From Caldifarciminota bacterium 4484_100 (lineage in GTDB: Bacteria > Hydrothermota > Tepidihabitantia > SM23-42), in NCBI GenBank assembly GCA_002049785.1, contig MUKB01000069.1, positions 1 to 6,180 of the forward strand: a stretch of DNA of 6,180 nt. The letters are read 5' to 3'. The notes under the pieces were generated by a model. The model worked only from the letters and a program-made list of their open reading frames with translations. It was not told the DNA's origin and did no database searches. Every line of letters starts with the position of its first letter. Position 1 is the first letter of the stretch. The translations under genes were made by a program, and so were the position numbers. Positions 1 to 5,313 of this stretch are shown piece after piece.

Positions 1-220
1 AATCCGAGAATGTTATTTCGATTGTGCCCTGGATACCAGCCTGGGATGAATTTTGGTCAACCAATTCCTGGCCATTGCCCGGATTGATATTCGTCACCGT
101 GGGTAAATTGCCCGCACCTATTCCATCGGGTGCACCGGGCACAATTCCCAATTCATTTTCTGCCTTCTGGCAGGCAATTACTAACATTAGACTCAGGCAT
201 ATTATTAATAGCGATTTCAT
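1..220 (-). CDS. Partial lipoprotein with an Ig-like (Big_5-type) N-terminal region
   Basis: Only the first 73 codons are present; the frame is open at the left window edge. The protein begins MKSLLIICLSLMLVIAC: a short basic start, a hydrophobic stretch and a lipobox V-I-A-C with the acylated Cys at residue 17. The next residue is Gln, not Asp, so by the usual Lol rule it should go to the outer membrane. After a Gly/Pro-rich linker, residues 40-73 (PTVTNINPGNGQ ... IEITFSD) resemble the first strands of bacterial Ig-like domains of the Big_5/SbsA type, which recur in surface proteins. There are two adjacent ATGs (223 and 220). I chose 220 because AAGGAGG (232-226) lies 5 nt from it but only 2 nt from 223. 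The Shine-Dalgarno overlaps the stop codon of the upstream barrel gene, so the two are co-transcribed and probably translationally coupled. The lipoprotein call is firm; the exact function is unknown. Confidence 0.8.
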   Translation of the reverse strand, partial: MKSLLIICLSLMLVIACQKAENELGIVPGAPDGIGAGNLPTVTNINPGNGQELVDQNSSQAGIQGTIEITFSD

Positions 221-225
221 CATTT

Positions 226-232
226 CCTCCTT
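226..232 (-). promoter_or_regulatory. Shine-Dalgarno of the lipoprotein gene, overlapping the upstream stop
   Basis: AAGGAGG on the minus strand shares its first two bases with the TAA stop (233-231) of the barrel gene. It decides the lipoprotein start: 5 nt to the ATG at 220 against 2 nt to the ATG at 223. The layout TAAGGAGGAAATGATG is a compact termination-reinitiation junction. Confidence 0.85.
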
Positions 233-1889
233 AGTCAAATTTAAGTGTTGCTGAAATACGCCAATTGCTTAAGTTTGTGATTTCGCTAAAGCCCATTATG
301 TCAATCTGGAGATTCTCATTCACCTGCCAGCCGAGGCCGTAAAAATAATTTGTGCTGGGATTGGTTTCTGCTCTGGTTTCTTCAGAACCGACCGGTTGAT
401 TGGGTGGATCCTCCATACTTTCATTTACCGCACCGGTTCCATCGACGGTTCGTGTTCTTTGTGGTTCATATTGAATCAAATCGGTAACTGTAGTGTAATT
501 ATTGAATGCAAGTGTATGCTCAGCACCGAGTCTGAAGACTAAAGGCTCGGCAAGGTAGAATTCAACACCAACCGGAATATTGATCGCCTTTACACTACCG
601 GTTACCTTTGTCATCCAGGTCTGACTGGACCAGACCGTCTGAACATAATCATCTGGATCATTGGTCATTCCATCGTTATCGTCATAGTGAGTAATCGCAA
701 CTGAGGTATCACGGGCGGTGGTGGAATCGAAATATGAATATGTATTGAAACCAAGACCAAATCCAAATTTTAGTCGGTCTGAAACATCAAAGAGTTGCTT
801 TGTTGCAACCGCAATGCCCTTTCTGTTAGAACCACCATCGTAATATGTAATGGTTGAAGTCGTATCCCAGGTATACCCAACACCCGGTGCTTCGTAGATA
901 TTTTCTCTTGTTTTATAATAATATGAAATAGCATCATCACTGTAGTTCAGGGACCGCATATAGAATGAAACATAGAACCTTCCCTGTGCGTTTTCATTAT
1001 AATCGCGAAACAGCTTTAAATTTACAGAAATTTGTTTTCCTGATTGAGGTTGATATAATGAATCGAGGGTATTGACAATGGTGTGATCGGTTGCAGGGTT
1101 TGCTGGTGCTGTGTAGATCGTGGTATCACCGATGATGACAGCTTCGTTCTTCTGACTTATAAGGTCAAATTCTGCACCCAGACCGATTGACATATTTTCT
1201 TTATCAAACCAGGTGCTTAAGATTATGTTGTTATTTAATGAATTGGTGACATTATCGCCTGAAGATGTAGCGTTGCTTTGGAAGGTTGTCGTACTTGTTG
1301 TCAGATCCTCTTCAGTGTATGAATAGGTGAAATTATTGGCAGGATCGGTGTCCGCAATCCGGGAGTAGTTTCTCATAAAACCGATCCCCAAACGGATGCC
1401 ATTCAATTTTGTTCCCAGGGCAAAATATATGTCGCGATACTTTTCTGTATTATATGCAGACCGTGTTTCGGTCGTAGTGTTACGGCCATCAAAAACACCG
1501 TTCCCGTCGGAATCAATCCAATCAATCTGGCTCAATTCGCCGTCGCCATAGAGGGGATTTCCATTTGGGTCATCCAGACCGGTGTACAGGGCATCGATAC
1601 TCTGGCTCTGATCATAGACAACACCAGGATAGTATTTGCCAAGGTTAGTTGCCCCACCAACGAGGACATAAGGGACACTGCCATTGGAGAAGAATTCTTC
1701 ACTTCCGGAGACAAAGTTCGCCAGACTGGTCCAGAGTCTTGAGCCTTCGATTTGGGGAATCCGCGCGGGATCGAAAAGCAGGTCATAATCGTCCTCAAAG
1801 AGTCGAGCAGTTGATTGATATCTGAATGATTCAGTTATCAATCCAAAGGATAGCGATAACATAATCGCTATGGTTAGCACATATTTCAT
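231..1889 (-). CDS. Probable outer-membrane beta-barrel protein of unknown family (552 aa)
   Basis: The N-terminus MKYVLTIAIMLSLSFG looks like a Sec signal peptide, though no clean AXA cleavage site is visible. The rest is rich in Tyr, Thr, Asn and Asp, has no long hydrophobic helices, and has many alternating aromatic/hydrophobic stretches, such as residues 164-171, 304-312, 372-386 and 437-446. It ends SNWRISATLKFD, with a Phe next to last as in a final barrel strand. Together these suggest an outer-membrane barrel or porin-like protein. Residues 126-134 (DSDGNGVFD) form an EF-hand/thrombospondin-3-like Ca2+ loop, and 403-414 is another acidic Asp-rich stretch. The frame runs upstream to an ATG at 1931, but I chose 1889: the signal peptide starts there and AAAGGAGGT lies 4 nt before it. 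The gene is first in an operon with the lipoprotein, so a surface role shared with it is inferred. I do not recognise a named family. Confidence 0.78.
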   Translation of the reverse strand: MKYVLTIAIMLSLSFGLITESFRYQSTARLFEDDYDLLFDPARIPQIEGSRLWTSLANFVSGSEEFFSNGSVPYVLVGGATNLGKYYPGVVYDQSQSIDALYTGLDDPNGNPLYGDGELSQIDWIDSDGNGVFDGRNTTTETRSAYNTEKYRDIYFALGTKLNGIRLGIGFMRNYSRIADTDPANNFTYSYTEEDLTTSTTTFQSNATSSGDNVTNSLNNNIILSTWFDKENMSIGLGAEFDLISQKNEAVIIGDTTIYTAPANPATDHTIVNTLDSLYQPQSGKQISVNLKLFRDYNENAQGRFYVSFYMRSLNYSDDAISYYYKTRENIYEAPGVGYTWDTTSTITYYDGGSNRKGIAVATKQLFDVSDRLKFGFGLGFNTYSYFDSTTARDTSVAITHYDDNDGMTNDPDDYVQTVWSSQTWMTKVTGSVKAINIPVGVEFYLAEPLVFRLGAEHTLAFNNYTTVTDLIQYEPQRTRTVDGTGAVNESMEDPPNQPVGSEETRAETNPSTNYFYGLGWQVNENLQIDIMGFSEITNLSNWRISATLKFD

Positions 1890-1892
1890 CTT

Positions 1893-1901
1893 ACCTCCTT
1901 T
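1893..1901 (-). promoter_or_regulatory. Shine-Dalgarno setting the barrel-protein start at 1889
   Basis: AAAGGAGGT on the minus strand ends 3 nt before the ATG at 1889 (GGAGG core 4 nt away). It lies inside the longer possible reading frame from 1931, where it would encode Lys-Gly-Gly, so it argues for initiation at 1889. Confidence 0.8.
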
Positions 1902-1945
1902 TTGGTTAATTGATGCCAACCTTGATAACATTTTTCTGTGGGATT

Positions 1946-1957
1946 ATCACCTCCTTT
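1946..1957 (-). promoter_or_regulatory. Second, apparently orphan, full-length anti-16S match in the omp leader
   Basis: AAAGGAGGTGAT on the minus strand matches the usual bacterial 16S 3' end over 11-12 bases. No ATG, GTG or TTG lies at normal distance. The first ATG downstream (1931) is about 19 nt from the GGAGG core and opens a 14-codon in-frame extension to the real start at 1889. It may be a ribosome standby site or serve an upstream-extended product. The sequence is clear; the role is inferred. Confidence 0.5.
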
Positions 1958-1962
1958 CTCAC

Positions 1963-1999
1963 ATTATAGAGATTATACATATTATTATTATTTTGTCAA
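1963..1999 (-). promoter_or_regulatory. Sigma70-type promoter of the barrel-lipoprotein operon
   Basis: On the minus strand TTGACA (1999-1994), a 16-nt spacer and TATAAT (1977-1972) give 12 of 12 consensus bases. A second TATAAT follows at 1968-1963, 9 nt downstream. Upstream of the -35 lies an A-rich stretch (AAAAAAGAAA) that could act as an UP element. The spacer contains four ATT/AAT units. The transcript would start near 1965 and carry a leader of about 75 nt containing both Shine-Dalgarno sequences. Confidence 0.85.
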
Positions 2000-2061
2000 G
2001 GATTTCTTTTTTAAGAAACAATTGTAGCTAATGCAATGGTGAAAGAACAGCGAGTATCATC

Positions 2062-2089
2062 TTGACATATTCATTAAGAGGGATATTAT
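2062..2089 (+). promoter_or_regulatory. Promoter of the interrupted methyltransferase gene
   Basis: TTGACA (2062-2067), a 16-nt spacer and TATTAT (2084-2089, 5 of 6 consensus). TATAAA at 2089-2094 is an alternative -10 but would need a 21-nt spacer. The predicted start site near 2096 leaves only about 7 nt before the ATG at 2104, and no Shine-Dalgarno is present. It is divergent from the omp promoter, with 62 nt between the two -35 boxes. Confidence 0.7.
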
Positions 2090-2103
2090 ATAAAAGAATA
2101 GAT

Positions 2104-2784
2104 ATGAAAGATTACTATGAAAAGAAACTTTCAGGTGAAAACTTACGACGATGTTACGAGATTGCGCCTTTGAGAGTTAAACAGTATTTAGCGGCGGAGA
2201 TCGACTATGTGCTTTAACATATCAGACCTCAAGATACTGTCCTCGAACTTGGATGCGGTTATGGACGAGTGCTCAAGAAATTGGTGAAGAAGGCAGAAAC
2301 TGTGGTGGGGATAGATACTTGCTTTGAAAGTTTAGCTCTGGCCAGTAAGGAACTGGTTAGGGTATCCAACTGTTATTTGATAACTATGAATGCGGTGAAT
2401 CTTGCATTTGGAGAGAAAACATTTGATTGTGTTTTATGCATTCAGAACGGAATCGCAGTTTTTGGTGTTGATAAAAAGACGCTGTTGCAGGAGGCAATCC
2501 GCGTTACCAGAATTTATGGAACGATTCTCTTTTCAAGTTATTCAGAAAATTTCTGGGAGGACCGATTGGCCTGGTTCCAGATGCAATCTGATAATGGACT
2601 TATCGGAGCGATTGATCGGGAAATGACCGGTAATGGTGTAATCGTATGTAAGGACGGCTTTCGGGCAACAACTGTTGACAGGGGTCAATTTATTGCTCTG
2701 ATTAAGGGTCTAAATGTTGAAAGCGAAATTACCGAGGTTGATGGTTCCAGTATCTTTTGTAAGATGGTTCGCTTACCGGATTAG
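2104..2784 (+). pseudogene. Class I SAM-dependent methyltransferase interrupted by an in-frame TAA
   Basis: From the ATG at 2104 (MKDYYEKKLSGENLRRCYEI...) one frame runs 226 codons to a TAG at 2782-2784, broken only by TAA at 2215-2217 (codon 38). Sequence on both sides reads as one methyltransferase: motif I VLELGCGYGR at 46-55 binds SAM, the acidic Asp71 (VVGID) would hold the ribose hydroxyls, NAVNLAF at 96-102 fits the adenine-binding loop (Asn96 where Asp is usual), and FDCVLCIQNG at 107-116 is the motif IV region. The later part (SSYSENFWEDRLAWF; GNGVIVCKDGFRATT) matches my recollection of a family of small, uncharacterised methyltransferases. The substrate is unknown. The TAA lies just before motif I. 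The only restart with a long frame is GTG 2269, inside motif I, so a restarted protein would lack the SAM loop. A single substitution (for example from GAA or AAA) would explain it. Recent pseudogene, sequencing error and readthrough all remain possible. Confidence 0.8.
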
Positions 2785-2833
2785 TGTTTATCTTTTACTC
2801 AATTTTACTGCAATGTTTTTTATATTTAATCTA

Positions 2834-2965
2834 CTAAATCTTCCTTTCTTTGAAGCCTCTGAATACTAAATCATTTGGGAAGTTGTTTATTGTATCATTC
2901 GGAAACACAGCAATAGAGCTGTAATTATCTTCCCGATCTTTTGTATAAAATTGATAATTAAACAT
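2834..2965 (-). CDS. Doubtful 43-codon frame downstream of the regulator
   Basis: ATG 2965 to TAG 2834 on the minus strand would encode a 43-residue, hydrophilic, aromatic-rich peptide starting MFNYQFYTKDRED. It has no Shine-Dalgarno, and its ATG sits on the edge of the palindrome. It is in the same frame as the regulator: after the regulator's TAA (2992-2990) there are 51 consecutive sense codons. It could be chance in AT-rich DNA, a C-terminal piece cut off from an ancestral longer regulator, or a small gene driven from the palindrome region. I recognise no family; weak call. Confidence 0.2.
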   Translation of the reverse strand: MFNYQFYTKDREDNYSSIAVFPNDTINNFPNDLVFRGFKERKI

Positions 2966-2989
2966 TACGACAATTGTCGTAATATCTAA
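2963..2989 (-). repeat. Palindromic 27-nt repeat, copy 1 (candidate operator)
   Basis: It contains a perfect 20-bp palindrome ATTACGACAATTGTCGTAAT (2964-2983) and ends against the regulator stop codon. It matches the copy at 3333-3359 in the same orientation at 24 of 27 positions, and all three differences are A/T swaps. The shared non-palindromic AGATATT arm shows that the whole unit, not just the dyad, is conserved. It is probably a binding site for the regulator encoded between the copies. Confidence 0.7.
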
Positions 2990-3301
2990 TTACCATCTTT
3001 TAAATCTGATACGTTCTACATACTTTTCGATTGTGTTAATTACCTGAATAAGTGTAGGATCCTTAAGAAAATAGATTTTATTCTTCTTGACTGTTTCATA
3101 ACGCACAATATCCACATTGCGGAGATGTCTGAGTGTACTGCAGATGGTTTGAACTGAAACACCTATCTTCTCACTCAATTGAGATGGTGTGGCATTATGT
3201 TTTAGTAGATATTTTACAATCTGGTAGGCGGTTGGATTTCCCATAATCCTGCAGAAGCGGGAGCCTCGGTAGTCTGTTTCCGGCATTTTTCTTTTTATCA
3301 T
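2990..3301 (-). CDS. ArsR-like winged-helix transcriptional regulator (103 aa)
   Basis: This is a small DNA-binding regulator of the ArsR/winged-helix type. Residues 20-35 (MGNPTAYQIVKYLLKH) form the typical first helix. Residues 38-61 (TPSQLSEKIGVSV, then QTICSTLRHLRN) form the helix-turn-helix, with the recognition helix around 49-61. Residues 64-80 (DIVRYETVKKNKIYFLK) are the beta wing, and 82-100 form a C-terminal helix for dimerisation. The ArsR metal motif ELCVCD is absent, and the only cysteines are Cys17 and Cys54, so metal sensing is not supported; the signal is unknown. The length is normal for the family. I chose ATG 3301 because the -10 box ends 6 nt before it, predicting a leaderless mRNA; a second Met at codon 6 (3286) is possible. 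Matching palindromes flank the gene, one beside its own -35, so autoregulation is likely. It is convergent with the methyltransferase and divergent from the ABC-F gene. Confidence 0.85.
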   Translation of the reverse strand: MIKRKMPETDYRGSRFCRIMGNPTAYQIVKYLLKHNATPSQLSEKIGVSVQTICSTLRHLRNVDIVRYETVKKNKIYFLKDPTLIQVINTIEKYVERIRFKRW

Positions 3302-3307
3302 AGTTAA

Positions 3308-3335
3308 ATTATATCCAAATTTTTCAATCCGTCAA
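3308..3335 (-). promoter_or_regulatory. Promoter of the winged-helix regulator, leaderless
   Basis: On the minus strand TTGACG (3335-3330), a 16-nt spacer and TATAAT (3313-3308). Only 6 nt separate the -10 from the ATG at 3301, so transcription should start at or within a base or two of the start codon. No Shine-Dalgarno fits in this space. The candidate operator overlaps the upstream edge of the -35. Confidence 0.8.
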
Positions 3336-3359
3336 TACGACAATTGTCGAAATATCTTA
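3333..3359 (-). repeat. Palindromic 27-nt repeat, copy 2 (candidate operator at the regulator promoter)
   Basis: The core CGACAATTGTCG (3338-3349) is a perfect 12-bp palindrome with partial extension on both sides. The unit overlaps the -35 of the regulator promoter by three bases. It is the same-orientation partner of 2963-2989 (24 of 27 identical). The position suits either autorepression by blocking RNA polymerase at -35 or activation from just upstream; the sequence alone does not decide. Confidence 0.7.
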
Positions 3360-3461
3360 ATATATGTAAGCATAGAGTTGTTTTTCATAAGGATTTAATT
3401 ACGGTTCTTTTATCAATAGGCTGTGGGTGAAGAAGTTTTTTAGATTTTTAAAAAAATTACC

Positions 3462-3490
3462 TTGACACACTCAGTCTGTTTTGATATACT
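3462..3490 (+). promoter_or_regulatory. Promoter of the ABC-F gene, leaderless
   Basis: TTGACA (3462-3467), a 17-nt spacer and TATACT (3485-3490): 11 of 12 consensus bases at ideal spacing. An A/T-rich tract just upstream (3435-3457) could act as an UP element. The ATG at 3496 follows the -10 by only 5 nt, so the mRNA should begin at or next to the start codon. This also rules out the upstream in-frame TTG at 3481, which lies between the promoter boxes. Confidence 0.85.
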
Positions 3491-3495
3491 CGTTT

Positions 3496-5313
3496 ATGCT
3501 GAGCCTGAGCAATATTGAATTTTCCATAGGTGAGCGGATACTTTTTTCAGGTGTCGATTTTCATATTAATCCACGGGACCGATTTGGCCTTGTCGGACCG
3601 AATGGTGCGGGGAAGACGACATTTCTGCGTATTATTATTGGTGAAGTATTACCCACCCGGGGGAATGTATTGAGGACAAACGATTTAAATATCGGATATC
3701 TTCCTCAGGAGGAGATTGTTTTAAAGGGCGGGACACTCATTGATGAAGTGTTGAAGGATTATCATAAGCAACTTGAACGGTTGACAAAATTACAGACAGA
3801 GTTGAGTAAGAAATCAAACAACAGGCAGATTATCAGGGCATATGAATCCGAAGAAGAGAGGTTTCTCAGAATGGGTGGCTATGATTATGAGGCAGAGGCA
3901 TATAAAGTTATTGCAGGATTGGGATTTGTAAAAGAGGATTATGAAAAGAAGGTAGATGAATTCTCAAGCGGCTGGCAGATGCGTATTGTGCTCGCCCGCA
4001 TCTTGCTGAATCGTCCTGAACTTCTTTTGTTGGATGAGCCTACCAATCATCTTGATATTGAATCAATATTATGGCTTGAAAATTATCTGCTCAATTTTAA
4101 GGGAGCGATGGTCGTTGTCTCCCACGATCGATATTTTCTTGATAAAATCCTTCAGGTGAAGACTGGCGCAACCGGGATTCTTGAAGTTAATCAGGGTCGA
4201 TTTCGTAAATACCGGACGAATTATACAGGTTATCTGCGCGAGTCGCAGATACGAAAGGAACGATTGCAGCATCAGGCAAAGGTGCAGGAGAGGCGGATTA
4301 AACAGATTAAAGAGTTTATTATGCGAAACCGGGCCAACAAATCGAAGGCCAAAATCGTTAAGAGTCGAGAAAAATATTTAGAGAAATTAAAGCCAGTTGA
4401 AGTAGAAAAAGAACACAAGCAGATCAAGGTTCGGTTTCCGCTTGCCGGGATTTACAGCAAGCGGATTGTTCAGCTGGCAGGGGTTAGTAAATATTACGGC
4501 AGTAAGAAGATTTTTGAGAATTTAAATCTGACGGTTGAGAAGGGCGAAAGGATTGCCCTATTGGGTAAGAATGGTGCGGGAAAATCTACCCTTTGCAGAA
4601 TTATTGCAGGATATGAACCTCCGGATAGTGGAGTGAGGTGGAGTAGTGAAAAGTTGAGGATCGGAACATTTTTGCACGAGATTCTGCTTAAAATGAATCC
4701 AGAAGATACCGTGATAGAAACAGTATCAAAAAGGGCAGTTCAGGAAATAGATCAGAATATTCGTAAATTTCTGGGTCTCTTCCTCTTCTCTGGTGATGAC
4801 ATCTATAAGAAGGTTAAAGTCCTGAGTGGGGGTGAAAAGACCAGGCTTGTGATTCTGCTTACGATGATTGAACCTTCAAATCTTCTGATTCTGGATGAAC
4901 CGACCTATCATCTTGATAAAAGTTCGACCGATGCAATAAAACAGGCAATCTCTTCTTATGGTGGAACCATAATACTGGTCAGCCATAATCGAGACCTCAT
5001 TGTTCCTTTTGCTACTCGCATAATTGAATTGAGGGATGGTCGATTGTTTAATTATCCAGGCGATTTTTTCTATTATCTACAAAAACGGAAGGATACTTCT
5101 TCTTATAAAGGTGAGAGGAGAAAGAAGAAAAAGACAATTTCACCTATGGATGTCTTAAAGGATAAGATTATAAATCTCGAGACAAGGCGTAATCGATTAC
5201 GCGAATTATTTTCACGCCCGGGGTTTATACAAAATCCGCGTAAGGCAAAGAAACTTTTTGAGGAGTATCAAAGACTGAGCAGGGAGATTGAAAAGCTTGA
5301 AGAAAGTTCTTAG
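3496..5313 (+). CDS. ABC-F family ATPase (ribosome-associated, 605 aa)
   Basis: This is a soluble twin-ATPase protein with no membrane segments; ABC-F proteins bind the ribosomal E site and act in translation or antibiotic protection. NBD1: Walker A GPNGAGKTT (34-42), Q-loop Gln71, signature FSSGW (156-160), Walker B/catalytic LLLLDEPTNHLD (176-187, Glu181), switch His210. The basic helical linker around 250-300 (RIKQIKEFIMRNRANKSKAK) is the P-site tRNA interaction motif that defines ABC-F. NBD2: Walker A GKNGAGKST (357-365), signature LSGGE (443-447), DEPTYHLD (467-474, Glu468), His497. Residues 551-603 form a charged coiled-coil tail as in YdiF/Uup-type members. Oddities sit in NBD2: His394 in place of the Q-loop Gln, Tyr471 in place of Asn, and SHN for SHD. 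Both catalytic Glu are present, so ATPase activity is expected. The subfamily cannot be fixed by eye. The start at 3496 is set by the leaderless promoter. It ends tail to tail with rnc, stops overlapping. Confidence 0.95.
   Translation: MLSLSNIEFSIGERILFSGVDFHINPRDRFGLVGPNGAGKTTFLRIIIGEVLPTRGNVLRTNDLNIGYLPQEEIVLKGGTLIDEVLKDYHKQLERLTKLQTELSKKSNNRQIIRAYESEEERFLRMGGYDYEAEAYKVIAGLGFVKEDYEKKVDEFSSGWQMRIVLARILLNRPELLLLDEPTNHLDIESILWLENYLLNFKGAMVVVSHDRYFLDKILQVKTGATGILEVNQGRFRKYRTNYTGYLRESQIRKERLQHQAKVQERRIKQIKEFIMRNRANKSKAKIVKSREKYLEKLKPVEVEKEHKQIKVRFPLAGIYSKRIVQLAGVSKYYGSKKIFENLNLTVEKGERIALLGKNGAGKSTLCRIIAGYEPPDSGVRWSSEKLRIGTFLHEILLKMNPEDTVIETVSKRAVQEIDQNIRKFLGLFLFSGDDIYKKVKVLSGGEKTRLVILLTMIEPSNLLILDEPTYHLDKSSTDAIKQAISSYGGTIILVSHNRDLIVPFATRIIELRDGRLFNYPGDFFYYLQKRKDTSSYKGERRKKKKTISPMDVLKDKIINLETRRNRLRELFSRPGFIQNPRKAKKLFEEYQRLSREIEKLEESS

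Noticed and set aside
24..254. Plus-strand 76-codon frame at the left edge
   Set aside because: It is antisense to the lipoprotein gene, whose minus-strand lipobox, start and Shine-Dalgarno are far more convincing.
1532..1798. Minus-strand 88-codon frame inside the barrel gene
   Set aside because: It is an out-of-frame shadow of the barrel protein with no ribosome-binding site and no recognisable domain.
2215..2217. Genome-wide recoding of TAA to explain the interrupted methyltransferase
   Set aside because: The barrel gene, rnc, ridA and the regulator all end at TAA at the natural end of their families or at tight gene junctions, so TAA works as a stop here.
2907..2922. Small hairpin ACAGC-6-GCTGT between the methyltransferase and the regulator
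   Set aside because: It has five base pairs and no T tract directly after it; expected by chance in a stretch this long.
2963..3359. CRISPR or MITE reading of the paired palindromes
   Set aside because: There are only two copies, 370 bp apart with a gene between, no regular spacers, and no terminal inverted repeats around the cassette; an operator pair fits better.
4069..4381. Short frames on both strands inside the ABC-F gene
   Set aside because: They overlap well-conserved ABC-F coding sequence and have no start signals or protein-like features of their own.
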